Assembly (NCBI GenBank): GCA_019614645.1
Contig: JABWDB010000005.1
Span: forward strand, 6,604,001-6,668,000
DNA: 64,000 bases
Direction of reading: 5' to 3'
DNA from: Stratiolaelaps scimitus
Lineage: Eukaryota > Arthropoda > Arachnida > Mesostigmata > Laelapidae
The position numbers and the translations under genes were made by a program. Positions 26,380 through 38,850 of this stretch are shown here, in pieces. Position 1 is the stretch's first letter, and each line of letters opens with the position of its first letter. The notes below the pieces were generated by a model. The model worked only from the letters and a program-made list of their open reading frames with translations. It was not told the DNA's origin and did not search any database.

Positions 26380-27800
26380 CGTAGACCTGTGCCACAGTGT
26401 TTGGGGCTCGCTGAGGCTGGGAGTAGAGCTCCCTTCATGACCGACCCCTGCTCCTCCTCCTTTGGCCTCACATCGGGTCGTTCGTTTCCTCTCGTTGTGG
26501 TCAGTCGCCAGATTGCTGAGTGGCAGATTCTCCGGTTAGCCCCTCGAGTGTCCACCGACTGATGCTTAGGCGTCGACGGGACAGACGACCGGCGGCAAAA
26601 TGAGGGGCCGGTGTTGAGGCAGCCTGTCACCCATTGGTTGCTTATGCCTGCTTTGCTGCTAGGTACTCCTAGGCCACCTCCGGCATCACCACCGGGGCCG
26701 CCGCCTCCCTGTTGTAGGTCAGTTCTGTCCGTGTGGCATACCCACACCCCGTATGGATGGTTTGGTATGTGGCTGCCCTGCCAGTGTTACGCCGGCGTAA
26801 GCTGGTCTTTGCAGTGCCTTTGGCGGTTCTTAGCGGACCTAACCGACCTCCCCCGATACGCCCCCGGGAGTTGGGCTCTCCTTTTCGTCGGGCTATGCCA
26901 CCGTCTCCCTGCCGAATCCCCTCTGGTTCACTCACTGTGTCATCGCGCGTGTGGCCGGCAGGCGACCGGGCAGCCGCTGGTTCCCGCGACGGCTGAGTCG
27001 GGACGGCCGGACAGCGTGTCAAGATACGGGATATCCGAGGAATAGGAGGATAGGGACACCTATTCTGGGGCAGGAACGAGTGCTGGTCTTCGGCCACTGA
27101 AGCTGAGCTTCACGCACGTACGCTGTGCTGCCTCCGCGAGCAGCGATATCGGACGCTTCTTGCATCCAACTCTGTTGTCGGAACGTTTGGCTCCGGCGAG
27201 GACAGAAATCGGTATCCAAGGCGAACGTAACGTGCCTCTAATATGATTCAGTCACAAGTCTAAGAGAAGCTGCATCCAACTTCTCCGGTGGTGTGGAGTG
27301 TAAGGCATAAATGCGGCAGGTACCAGTGAATTGTGGGCTCCCCGTTCCTCCTTCGTTTCGTTGCTTGACTGGATCGGTAGGTTAGGTATTGAGCTGGCTG
27401 GTTGGTTGCCCTCCTGCTGTGTGATGGCTTTTGGCTGACGACCAGGACGACAACGCCGCAGTGTCCAAGCGCCGGCTGAGTATGGGATAAGGGACGTAGG
27501 GGGCTTTGGGGCAACATAAATATGGACACTTTATTGACACGAGCGGACGCTTGGCGAAGTGTGTGCAGGGTTGCGGCAGCAGCAGCAGCGGACCACCCGG
27601 CCGAACGAAGGCACGGAAGGCGGCTAGCTCCCGCAGTAAAAGAGCGGTGTCTGAGATCTGCAAGCCAACGCTGGTTGGCTTCACCCATGCTCACAGCTTC
27701 AACGCCCGTCCTCTTCCCCAGTGCTTGCACCGCCCGGGGCAACGATGAAAGAGGGGCGCTGGGGTCAACGGAAGAGCCGGGGAACGCTGGCCAAAGCGAA
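26380..27800. other. Sharply bounded GC-rich block, unassigned
   Basis: Composition changes abruptly at both ends. Long frames lie on both strands: 26367-26747, 26669-27097 and 27260-27742 on minus, 26611-27045 on plus. An AATAAA signal is present on the minus strand (27530-27535). It could be an old transposable element or a leader region. No reverse transcriptase, transposase or integrase motif was readable. Confidence 0.35.
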
Positions 27801-30800
27801 TAAACGATCTACAGAATGCCCCCTTCACATAATCCATTCATATTACCCGCCGCGATTCTAAGGTGTTCCTATACGTTACGCGATTTACTAGTGGGTGAAC
27901 CTTCGGTGCTGTCTCTTGAATAAATGTGGAGAATTTTCATTCCTAAAGCAAGCTCCGTGTCTACCTTTACGATGTAGAATCACAAATGCAATATAGCCAG
28001 CTGGAAACTAGAGCAAATAATACCAAGAACTGTGTGTAGTTTTGCTCATCGTGGCTAAGGCCTGCGGCTTGATGAGCGCGACGTTGAACCCCATTTCGCG
28101 CGTGGCAATAGGTCATTCGCAGGTGCCATGCGATTAATTATATCGGGAAACTCATGGCGGGTGCCCTCGAATGATACTATTCAATATGAGATAATTATTT
28201 GTCTATAACTCGATCGAACAATGATTACACGATTACGTGGGTAGCAAGCGGCATCACAATAGTCCGAAGCTACTGCACGTGTGTACTACAATATTGAGCT
28301 CTCACGTTCCTTGAGAAGTCGTCCTTGCTTATGCGTTATCGTAAAGATAAGTTGAACTGTGGCAAGACGTTAGGTGAGCAAAAATTGCGTTTTGCATGAT
28401 GGCTGGGAAGTGGCAACGCTGCTAGCGATTACGTTTTAACATTTTTAGACATTCCTTGGTTGCTCAAAGTATTCAAGTGGTCAAGCCTTGCTAGGTGGAA
28501 TTTTCCAATGACGCCGACGAGTTAATGCCTAAGAAGCTTATTCAAGAATTTCGTTTATGAAGAGTAGCCAGGAGAGTGACCGTATTTAGTCGAATTGGTC
28601 ACTGGTCTTATTTGTTCGTAAAATATTCTCAAGTCCTATAGAGTAATTTACCTGTAAGACTGTACTCGTAACCCGATCTGCTTTCGAGCTTGCCAAACTC
28701 CTCCTTAAAATTCGCTGATGTCAAACTGTGAGAGTGCTTGAGTTCTCCTCTACTGTTCATTGTCCATAGGGATGGTTCCAAAAAACAACGCGTTAATTCT
28801 ACCACGTTCCAATATCCCTGAACATTTTAGCACCCCCATAGGCTGTTAGGACGCTGATGGAGACTGCTGGTCAACGTGAAGGTATCCCCATTTCGCGTCC
28901 TATTTCACACCACAATTATAGTTCCCTTGGAGGAGCCGTGTAGAAATTCATTAACTGAAGATTAATCGCCAGATTACTTACTGAGTTCGACCGGATCGAC
29001 GGGGTCAAACACGTACGAGACGAAAAACGCAGATCTTCGTACAATCAAGTTGTCAACAGTGCCTGCAGACAAAGTCGGAGAGACGAACGTCGCAGAAGAC
29101 CCAATGATTCAGCCGTGATCTAGATCGTGAGATGGAATACCTTAACGTTGACCAGCAGTCGCTATGAGCGAACTAACAGCCTGCGGGGCAGGCCGAGAAA
29201 CTAGACGGGCTGGAATAATCTTACGTAGATGATTTTAACAGTAATGCCGACACACTTTCAGAATATCGTTAATCAGGTGGCTTCAGGTGAAACGTCAGCT
29301 CCAGCGTGTAACAGGTGTAGCTACACACCATGGAGATGAATAGTGCTACTAAGAACTGGATATGGAACTAGGACACCGTGACAGGTAGACCTACTGTTGG
29401 GGAAATGTGTAGGACGGCTGATCAAGTGAAAGATGAATATCGTAGGTCAACAATTGTTTATATTGAAAAAAAACAACAGATGTGTTAGTCACAGTAAAAT
29501 AATAGCAGCACAACACGGTAGCGTTCATAGTTGCGTTAGCGTAGATGAATGGTGCCGAGTGCTATGCTATAGTTAATGTGTTTTACTTTCATTGAACTCA
29601 GCTTATATTCTGATGTTCAGCAATAGCGTAGTTGCGGTGTCTGGCCAGAACTAAATAATAATAATACTAATAATAATAATAAAATAGCCGCTTCTAGGAT
29701 TATAACGCGTACAGAACGTCCGTCATCTCCCGCACGCCGAGTTTAGTGTGTATACGACTTCCGCAATATCACTATTTATGGAAAATGTCGTTTAAGCCAA
29801 ATCGTGTATGTATAGAAATGTAAGTGATTGGTATGCGATTCATAATTGCTCCATTGTCGATGCAACGAGCTGCATATCGTGCATCTGCTGCTTCATAAGA
29901 TACCATTCACTTTTACGTTTTGCAACGTTAGAACGCATACGCTCAACTATCTAATCCGGTGTTACGAATGTCGGTCGCAACGGTTCAAACTAGCCAACGA
30001 AACATCTTCTAGCCTGGTTTTCCGTCTCGCTACTGGCTACATATGCTGTCCTGTGGCGGCCACCTTCATTCTCGTGACCTGTGCAATCCTATTAATTTGC
30101 GACGGGACAGTTGATTCTGGCTCACTCGGTCTGGTCGCGGCCCTCTTAGCGGATTCGATCTGGGGGGGTTTCGTCGTATCTAGGCATTGTTAACGACCAG
30201 AGGGCCGACGAGCTGGGCTTGTGTCACATCAGTCAGCCGAGGTTCGGCGCCTGACTGCATCTTCGCTCCTCACGTCAACCTTCACACGGCGGACAGCTAA
30301 TAAGTGCCAGCCAACATGTCACAGACAGGAACAAATGAGCGAGCGGCCGCATGCCAAGACCTCCCTTGCTCGCTCCCTCTCGATAGTACGTTGCCAGGGC
30401 TGAACAGAGGTGTATTGGTGTCTGAAATAGCCAGATTGCAGTAACCAGCACATCTGAACCGAGCAGGGGTGTGCGAGTTTTTTTTCTTAGGTTACAGCTA
30501 TCACAAGCGAGGTGCAAAGCAGTCATTAGGTTGATATGTTTCAGGCTCACTCCACCTGGTCATCGGCAAATTGTACCTGTTTGATTGGCATCTTGTTGCT
30601 GTACTAGCTCCTGAAGTTAACGATAAATATCATTTATATATCATGTTCGGTGGGTTGGAGGAACAAGTTGACGGAAACGTCCAAGTGTGCAAGACAGTTT
30701 GTGGGACAATTGGATTTTTTTTTTAGTGGAATTAATCTCTCCAATACCTAAGGCTGGGTAAGGCGAAGATTCTCGAAAACCACCCTTATGAGAGGAAGTC

Positions 30801-31739
30801 AACACCATTAATTAGAATCTGAGTCGGAATTTGAAAACGCTTCTAAAGCCACATGAGTTTCTAGATGTGAGTGCAAGGAAATCCGTTGAAAACGAGAACG
30901 TAAGCATGGCAAAAATTGCAGTTCCTTTAATAAACCACTAAACATTTACCTTTACAATCAAGTCTGATCATTTAGCAACGTCACCACAGTTTAATCATTT
31001 TAAAAAATTGGATTTTTATTATTAGCATTTCAACATCATATTGTTCGATGGACAGCCAACTTTACAAATGTCCCAGTAACGGAATAATCTTCGTTCCAAA
31101 GGAAACAATAGATTTTTATTCAGTCTCTCCACTTCCTCACTTTCAGCGAGGTTCAGGCCACGAAAAAAAGCCGTATATGTATTAGAGCTCCGCCGGCTTT
31201 AAAATGCGCCATAGGGGAGTGGATCATTAACAGCTCCCTGGAAGACTTTTTCTTCGAAGTTCTCATCTACCTAGATACATTTCTTTCAGCTTTGGTCATC
31301 AGTGTCTCTGAGTTTCTGAGAACGTAAATGATCTTTATGATCTTTCCATCGACTCACTCAGCATCACAGCGGGGTGCGAAGCTAATATATAGTACACTTC
31401 ACCACAACCACTATCACATTTTCCTAAGGGAGCGGTCTTCTGCAAGCAATGTACCTTCGCAAGCCAATGCACCGTTCATGTTAATGTTTTCCGTACTGTC
31501 GTAAATGTGTCCACGTGACAGCGAGGTGTCAGTCAAACAAGGTGGATTTACCGTATGGACACTGTTGTATTACTGTTTTGCATATAGCAAGATGTTCTTG
31601 CCTTTGGCCATATTGAGCTGATCTGGTGCTTTTCAAACATGTGCGTCTGATGCGTTACCGCAACAAGTTTACACTCAATGAAATCCTATGCTGCGCATGC
31701 AGACAGAATACCCCTGTGGTTTACAAATGCCGCATATCC
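27801..31739. other. Long AT-rich stretch, no recognised gene
   Basis: An (AAT)n-like tract lies at 29655-29684. A 115-codon frame at 29846-30193 includes a hydrophobic segment (AATFILVTCAILLIC) but no start context or known motif. Around 29180-29230 a plus frame reads SLRGRPRN before stops, faintly like a LINE C-terminal motif; too weak to call. Confidence 0.45.
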
Positions 31740-33244
31740 GTAGACGAGGTGGCGCTAGCGGGAACCTCTTTTCTCTATTGCTTTTTGCGTTTCCGACGTC
31801 GAATCCATCTCCGTCATCGGAACTCGTCGATCAGGCTCACACGCGCCGATCGGAGTCGGTCACCGACATCCCAGCTATCCACTGGCCGCATTTAAGTTCC
31901 CTCGAGGCACTTTCGAATAGCTTGCTGTTTCTGTTGTTCTAGCATGGCCACGGCGGGATGGCGTGAGCGGTTAGGGGAAACTCTCAGTGTATCGCTCTAT
32001 GGGATACAGGACGATCTGGCGTCGTTTGTACGCCATATCCATTGTTCTTTGCGCCTCGCTAACACGGTCTGTGTATGTTTGGCCGGAGCTCTTTTCCCCC
32101 CCAGTTATTCGTTAGCCGCGCGCTGGTTCTCGCGCTTTTAAAGTTTAAGAACAAGTTTCTCTCCTTCGACGGCTGCTCGCTCAGCATCCCCGAGCGTTCT
32201 GTCCGTCTTTCCTGAGACTGGCTTCCCCGCATCTCGGTGGGCATCGTCGGCGTGGTGGTGGAGCTGTCCGCCGGAACCTCGTTTTTTCTCTGCCTTTTTT
32301 GCTTTCTTTGGACTCACTGAATATGTTTGTTCGACGACCGCCCTCTACCAGACGGAACGTTGTCCGCTTCCGTCCGTTTAGTTGTCTGGTGGCGTTTCGC
32401 GTTCCCAGCTGACGGACCAAGAGAGAGAGAGAGAGAGAGGGCGAGCCAGAGAAAAATAGAAGCATGAGTCGGCAAAGAGAAAGCTGAGGGCTGCGCGGTT
32501 GCCGAGAACGCGGTGCGCGCCTGCTTCCGGAGCCTCCTCTCATTGCTACGCTCGCTTCGTGCGGTCCTTCGCCGTAACTTTGGCAGCGCAATCCCCCGAC
32601 ACCAATAGCGGCAGAAACACCACACACGAGTGCCACCACTACCACCAGCGCCGCCACCGCCGGCAGGAACCACTAAGAGTGCAATACAACAGCTGCTGTT
32701 CCTGTGTAAGTCTGCCCGCCGCTCAGCGAAACACGACCGAGCGAGCTAACCGGACCTTTCCTCTCTCTCTCGCTCTCTCCCTATGAGCGCACGCGAAGGC
32801 GAACTCGCATCGCAACCCGGCCAGCCTAGGCGTAACCGACGACCGCCTCTCACTTTCCTCCTTTAGTTCCCCCTTCGGGCACTCATCAATTCCGAAACCA
32901 GCCCCGGCATTCGCCTTCACTCTTAAGAAAGTCAGGGAGAAGAAGGGTAGGAAACCAACCGGCAAGCGGTGGTCGCTCGCTCTTTTGGGCGGTCTGCACC
33001 AGCAAAGTGGTGCGCCGCCGCCGTTCCGCCCGGTCACCCCAGAACGGCGACCAAAGGGGAACGGTTTCGATGCTCGGCGATCGTCTGATCGGTTCGGCGA
33101 CGAAAGAGAGTGAAAGAGAAGCTGCGGCGCCACCGACGGCGAGAACGCGAATGCTGCTACGGCTGCCGCCTTCAAAAAGGGACGAGGTATCCCACAACCA
33201 CAAACGCTTCGTTTTTCGTTTTCTTCTGCTTCGATTTTGTCGAA
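31740..33244. other. GC-rich block, possibly promoter and 5' leader
   Basis: Contains (GA)n at 32420-32439, CT-rich tracts at 32758-32782, and many overlapping frames on both strands with low-complexity products. The AT content rises just after 33420. If the candidate exon at 33245 is real, this block would be its leader region. Confidence 0.4.
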
Positions 33245-33407
33245 ATGTGTAAGATCGAAAGTGAGAGCGAGAGAGTGAGAGAGAGAGAGAAAAAGCAGAA
33301 CGGAGAATCGCTCACCGTCGAGATGCGATCCTCACACAATGCGATAGCTGAGACGTTAGGAAAAGATCAAGGCCGTACAATTTCGCGAAAGACTTTCATG
33401 AAGATAG
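33245..33407 (+). CDS. Candidate first coding exon, unassigned
   Basis: The ATG at 33245 has a purine at -3. The frame gives a charged Glu/Arg stretch from a GA-rich tract and then HNAIAETLGKDQGRT. It ends at a plausible 5' splice site AG|GTGCGT (33406-33413), two codons before a stop. It lies at the downstream edge of a GC-rich block, as first exons often do. The product is not recognised and there is no second exon to confirm it. Confidence 0.22.
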
Positions 33408-33413
33408 GTGCGT

Positions 33414-34389
33414 AGGGGGGGACTGCGCTATCTGCTGCAGTCCCCTTACTCCAAACGCTCACGTTGCGAGTATATGCAATATTCGGAACGTTCGTCGATC
33501 ATAGCGAGAAATAGCATGAATGGCATGAGGCATGGAACAAAACGCAAGATGGATTGAAGACGGGTTGAAGTCTCCAGCGCTCTATGATATACACAGTACC
33601 TAAGAGCATGTGGTGTTGGTTTGAGGAACCCCGAATGCAGGGGTATTGTGTCACAATATGGCTTTTACGATCCTCAAGTGATTCATGCGAGAAATCTCTT
33701 GTTCCTAATCGTCTTCCGATAAGGGGGAGTGGTCGACTAAAAGGGTGAGGGTCCATTCTCTCTCGTTGATCGCGGAAATTCGCTATCCGCTGCAATTCGG
33801 GCAATGCCAACCTGTTATAACCGATCATTTCTCTACCCTGCACAGACAACCTCCTGTCTCCGATTGCAGTGATCTTGCCAGCAACAGTCGTGCCCCCCAC
33901 AGTCCCGCTTCCCCTGGTACGGCAGTGGCGTTTTCGGAAATGTCCCTCATTAACTTGTTTAACCGCTTATGAAAATATGTATATCATACAAGAGCTACAC
34001 GCCTCACAAAATACCCACCTATGTCTTATAGGACTTTCGCTCTATTTCTAGGCGAACCCTTCAATTTGCTTTTTGTTCATTCGTATAACGATGGAGTTTT
34101 CTCTCATCTCTTTCGCCAAAGTACGACACCCGTATACGACAAGCAATGCAGGTCAATGCTGAGATCTAACGGCTAGCGTCTCAAGGTTCTATTGCAAGGC
34201 AGCCCTTTCGGAAAGGCCCCACATCCCCACGTATAAAAGTTTCTTATAACGATCTTCTCGATCATGCCTTACACCGTTTCGTCGTTCACAACTCTAGTTG
34301 CGCTCAGTTGTTAGAAATAATTTAGAACGACTGAGCCTTGTTCGTGCTCTACGTCGCTCGGCAACATTTTTGTTGCGTGCTTGTGAATC
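33414..34389. other. No recognised gene
   Basis: Overlapping frames at 33499-33900 (minus) and 33745-33972 (plus) show no known motif. Confidence 0.45.
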
Positions 34390-34630
34390 ACGAGAGCGGT
34401 TTCTATAGCGTTGATCACGGATTGCTGTTAGAAGGGAATAGACAATTGAGTATCGACGATTGCCTATACCGAAGCGTTTTGCTGTGTACCTTGCTGACCA
34501 CTTGTTTTCTGATAAACATCTGTTGAACACCACAGAACTCAAATGTTATCTTCCCCTCTCCGGCGTTCCTCGACGTAGCTGTGCGTCCCCATCAGTGCAT
34601 GCTATCTACGTAGTAGACATGAGTAGAAAC
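34390..34630 (+). pseudogene. Degenerate LINE-type reverse transcriptase fragment 1
   Basis: Two adjacent frames carry pieces that match the order of non-LTR reverse transcriptase motifs. One frame at about 34392-34430 reads SGFYSVDHGLL, like the AFDxVDHxxLL motif. A second frame at 34556-34624 reads LSGVPRRSC then HAIYVVDMS, like the SGVPQGSVLGPLLFxxYINDM region. The frame changes between them and the catalytic YADD/FADD box is not readable, so the copy is dead. The family is known to copy RNA into DNA at the target site. The assignment rests on motif order, not on a database match. Confidence 0.55.
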
Positions 34631-35368
34631 TACCACACGTTGTAAAATATTCAAGTACTGTGCCAATCCTGCGAGATTAAGGTGTGCAGGCAACCTCATA
34701 TGTTGATTTCAGACATCATATATTGTGTCTAGTCAAATCCACAATGTAAATTATGAATACTATTTTATTATGTTTTATTACAAAGAATCTGATATATTAT
34801 GTATATATTCGTTTGTGCAGTCACCCATTTTTTAAACGTTTATACGGCTAACTGCTGCATGGGCGCGTCACGCGAATATATAAATATTCAAATATGATTG
34901 AAAAAAGACAAAAGAAATTCCTGCGAAGTCTGCGCTGTCTAGTAAGCGGCGTTGCGTCTTTGGCCTCTATCTTCTCGTTACTAGCTTGTCAGAATGTCCG
35001 AGATCCTGGCCAAGTGCACGGCACCCTCCTATCCTACAATCTTTCGAGATCAGATCCAACAATCTGAGAAGCAGCCGTACCCAAGGCCATCGCGTGCACT
35101 GAACTTACCAATAATACATATGCGCTGACCCACGAACATGCTGCCCCATCTAACTTGTCTATTTGACGTACAATAGTTTAGGGCCAGAGGTAAATTAAGC
35201 TCATATGCGTTCTATGCGTCAAACTGTATTATATACACCATCCCTTATCTAAGTCAACGGGTTTTAAGCTCAATTTAATTACAATTTCTTCACTTTTTGC
35301 TGGATCGTTCTTTAGTTGAAAATGCAAAGAAAAAACAAAATTATCTTGAAAGGCCGATCATTACCACA
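34631..35368. other. AT-rich stretch after RT fragment 1
   Basis: No further reverse transcriptase motif is readable; the remainder of the element may lie here in decayed form. Confidence 0.45.
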
Positions 35369-35650
35369 TCACCTATATTGCAGACCTTCTTCCACCAAGC
35401 GTTGAGCCGGAATATTGGGCAAGGTTGCCGAATTGATGAGTCCTAGCAGGTAGAGTTCATAGGTCAGAGTTCGTCGTTCCAATCCCCGTGATAATCTAGA
35501 CGGTAACGTCAGTAGCTCTTTAGGACACAGATTGTTGTCTTTCGAGTTGACCAAATCTCGAGTCTGTAGAACTGCTGTAGTATTGACGGCATATAAAAAA
35601 ACAACCACAACCAGAATAAACTGCTTCGTAGTAAACTGTGGGATAGTCAC
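35369..35650 (-). CDS. Candidate exon with hydrophobic N-terminal segment, unassigned
   Basis: The minus-strand frame begins after an in-frame TAG and has no ATG; its first plausible residues follow a 3' splice-like site CTATCCCACAG (rc of about 35638-35648). It then reads QFILVVVVFLYAVNTTA, like a signal peptide core or a membrane segment, followed by about 65 polar residues. It ends at ATAG|GTGATG, a possible donor overlapping the TGA stop. A tRNA-like fragment lies inside it (35443-35500), which argues for chance. Not recognised. Confidence 0.18.
   Translation of the reverse strand: MTIPQFTTKQFILVVVVFLYAVNTTAVLQTRDLVNSKDNNLCPKELLTLPSRLSRGLERRTLTYELYLLGLINSATLPNIPAQRLVEEGLQYR
35443..35500 (+). 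mobile_element. tRNA-like fragment inside a candidate reading frame
   Basis: GTTCCAATCCCCG (35476-35488) resembles a B box, with CTAGCAGGTAGAG (from 35443) as a weak A box upstream and TGATAATCTAGACG just after. It lies inside the minus-strand open frame 35369-35650 and weakens that frame as a real exon. Confidence 0.3.
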
Positions 35651-38152
35651 GGAACCGAGGAACCGGAGGAACTAGTAAATATTTGAATCGTTCAACAATA
35701 ACTTTCAGTGGAATTATGCTTACTTATTTGTTTTTTTCACATACATATAAATGCAGAAACCTGAAGAATTTTTAACTTTCACAAAGAAAAAAGGTTCGTT
35801 TGAAAAACGTGGACAGTCCTTCCTAGAGCTTCTCTACTTCCAGAACACCTGTACTTGCTTCGAAGATATAATAGCACGCTCAGTTCCTACAAACCACCGT
35901 TCTGCAATGATTGCTGCGCCCGAACCTCCGGATTTTACACCCTCCCCTGAGATGTATGTATTTGCATCTATTGATATCTGCAATAAAGGTCATTTGCAGT
36001 CATTCCTCTAGATGCATGTATCTCAACGTAAAAACTATATCGTCTATATTTATAAACAACACCATACGATGTTCGCTCTACGGCGCATAGTGTTTTCAGC
36101 TGGTTCATTTAGGGCACACGGGAAAGTGGAGCTGCCGTCGTCGATGACGGCGACACAAAGTCTGCTGCGCTTCACGTACGTGGCAGAAGAAGGCTTTTCA
36201 ACTTTACGCCTCGATTTTCGATGATCCAGAGTTCCGGCTCGGCAGAGTCGAGTCAATGGGAGAAGCTAGTCATCCCTTCAATGAGGAGCTTTCCAGCGCG
36301 GACGCCTGTTTCATCGACCAGACAATATACCGCCGCCCAGCCAAGTCACTGTCCAATCTTGCTGAACGGCAAAATAAACGAGAATGACCTAGAAGTAGTG
36401 GCGCCTGCAATGTCCCCGCATAGATCCACAGCAACTCGCAATTGCCCGGAAAACTAGTGCTACTAGATAAATATACGTTATAGTATCTACTGGTTTTCCG
36501 GGGGCTCCCTCCTACTTGGGAGGCGTGGGGAAAGGGGGGTAGGTATTCTTCGTCTTTCCCTGTAAAAAAAAGTGCTGGTAGCTGGTACGCAATGCCGGCG
36601 AAATGTGATACTATATATATATATATATATATATGTGAACAGCGGGTAATTTGTATCCTCACTCAAGAATGTTCTGAAGCAAACTGAATAGTGATTGCCT
36701 ATTACCGTTTTGACCTTTAGCACATTGAAAATACCCTTACTTTAAGAAGGCCACTGCCAGCAGGCCATAGTGATCCGAGAACCTCGTAGGTTGCGGCAGA
36801 TTGCCAGCGAGATTTAGACACTATTTTTGACAATTTTACCGACAGGCTCATCCAACGTGAGAGTTCGTTCGAACCGCACGGAGAGTTTTGGCTCGCCCTG
36901 CCCCAAGACAAATGCGACATATACGAAACCCAGTGCTAATTTATTGTCGTCCACTGATAGGCCCCTTAGCCTAATGGCATTGCCTTCGAGTGGTCGTTTA
37001 CGACTCGTGTTCTGCTATTTGCGCCACGTGTTGTGAAAATCCGGGCACACCCATGCATGCTATTATACATAATATATAGTTGAACAAGCGACCTGAAGCC
37101 TGTATATTTCTATGTCAAGGCCATTGTAACTTGCACCACACTTCTTCTGCTAGTCAACTCTAGCAAGGCTGCATCTGTCGTTTCTGTAAACAGCAACACG
37201 AGGCATACCATCACTGAGGATGACCTCCTTAACACCGCAAAGTGTTACGTCAATCTCCAGTGAAGCCGTAACGACGCCCACCATCAGTGAACATGGCCAA
37301 AAATTGGTTCTCCCCTTCAATGAGATTCCGCCCACATCGTAAAACATCCGCCTCCATAGGCTTCCCAGCTCCATCATATAATAGAGTGTGTGTGAGCTCT
37401 CTGGACACGCAACGAACATGTCTAGTCGATGGCTGAGCCCTCAATCGAGACGAGGTTGTCCGAGTCAGATACCTGATCATTTCTCGATCACTAGCTATCG
37501 AATCTTGGATGCTGATAGATCGAGTTGTAATGTGATTGACCAGTACCCGGTGGTATTTGTTCTGAGGTTGAAATACAACAAATTAAATTCTGATTTTGAT
37601 ACGGTCCCCGTCGTGGTACGCTGAACAAACGAGATCTCGGAGTTGGCTTGATTAATTCGAGTCGGGTTAGGATGCCTGGTTAGCTGGTAATATTTATGAG
37701 AATGTCAATATGGAAAGAAAATAGTAAATATAACAGAACTGTGTTTTTTTTTAATGTGGACCTATCATCACGTCGCCTTTGAAGACAACACTTGTGAATT
37801 TGTACGATTTCAAGTCTCCCTAAAGCCGTGAATCAAATCTGTGTTGTTTCTGGCTGCCTGTTCGCCGAAGCGAACTGAACAGTCCGACATATTGGCGGGG
37901 GCAATATTTCGCAAGCTTCATGGAAGAGGCGGCGTTTTCGAAACTCTTCTTCGGAGCTTTGTGAAGTTTCGTCACCCTGTCCAACTGGTAAGAGCAGGTA
38001 CGCTTGTCAGGTTCATTAGTCAACTGCTAGTAGGTCTCCGTTGACCCTCGGCTCCGGAACGATACAGATGGGGGGCGGTCTCGCTTATGCTAAGAAAGTG
38101 GGCACCGCTATTTGCGAGCAGAATTTGCGATGTCCGCGAAGTCTTCGATGCG
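35651..38152. other. No recognised gene; tRNA-like A box
   Basis: Short frames on both strands without known motifs. TTAGCCTAATGGCATTGCC (about 36966-36984) resembles a tRNA A-box region, but no B box is convincing. Confidence 0.4.
36612..36634. repeat. (AT)n microsatellite
   Basis: Uninterrupted AT repeat of about 23 bp. Confidence 0.9.
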
Positions 38153-38229
38153 AAATGGCTATCTTTGTGAATATCTATAATATTAAATGGCTATCTTTGT
38201 GAATATATATAATATTTGGCTATCTTTGT
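38153..38229. repeat. 32-bp tandem duplication, 2.4 copies
   Basis: Unit 1 at 38153-38184 and unit 2 at 38185-38216 differ at one base; both begin AAATGGCTATCTTTGTGAAT. A partial third copy TGGCTATCTTTGT follows at 38217-38229. It lies about 200 bp before RT fragment 2. Confidence 0.95.
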
Positions 38230-38429
38230 TTCCTCGTTTGTTGGCTGGATCCATCGTGTGTCATAACGAACACTCGCTGCACTCTCCCACTCTCTACGTA
38301 TGATATTATCCGGAGCGGCGCTTCAATATTTCGCCAGTAAAATTGACGTTTGGATGGTACCATAGGAGATACGCAGGGTCTCAGCGTCACGTGGCAAGTT
38401 ATGTGTCTCTGACAATCTCGGAGTGCTTT

Positions 38430-38850
38430 TAAGAGCGCTTGATAATCTCATCTTTAATTGAGCACTTGAAGTGGGTATTACATCATACGTTATCAGCCGA
38501 CGTTTCTTCAACTCTCTCTCAAAAACCGAATATAGCACGACGGGGAATGCCTCGGGGAGTGGCACTGGGCAGTCTTTTATTTACACTGCTTATTGCCTCT
38601 ATCAGCAATGGTCTCCTGTTAAATCGTTTCTTTGCGCTGATGACGTTGAACTGGTCACGACAGTCCAAAAAGGAATGCTCAAATATAACTCTTCAAGTGA
38701 CCTGCTCGTGTTGTCGGAACGCAGAGGACTAAAACTCCCAATTCATAAGTGCGCGTTGATGCATCGAGGTAGTGCAAACTCAACATGGAAGAAATTATCT
38801 GAAAGAAGTCGAGCTAGGTAACTTCAGCATAGCCGAAGATCGGGGGAGGG
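38430..38850 (+). pseudogene. Degenerate LINE-type reverse transcriptase fragment 2
   Basis: At 38544-38591 one frame reads GMPRGVALGSLLFTLL, matching the GVPQGSVLGPLLFxLY motif. About 20 codons later, in another frame, SFLCADDVELVTT (from 38624) matches the FADDxxL catalytic box with C for F. It is followed by ERRGLKLPIHKCALM, like the GLxLNxxKCxxM motif. The first frame then resumes with NYLKEVELGNFSIAEDRG (about 38795-38848), like the connector ending in DLGV. Two frame changes are needed, so the element is inactive. It overlaps fragment 1 at the GVPQG motif, so the two are separate insertions. Sequence beyond 38850 may belong to it but is unreadable. Confidence 0.7.

Noticed and set aside
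29160..29240. SLRGRPRN followed by Trp-containing residues, like a LINE C-terminal motif
   Set aside because: Very short, interrupted by stops, and without other element signatures nearby.
36717..36920. A minus-strand frame ending LGSLWPAGSGLL, considered as a BEL/Pao retrotransposon piece
   Set aside because: The expected DPLG core is missing and neighbouring frames show no RT or integrase motif.
36961..37020. tRNA-like A box near 36966
   Set aside because: No B box at the correct distance and no closing stems; kept only as a remark.
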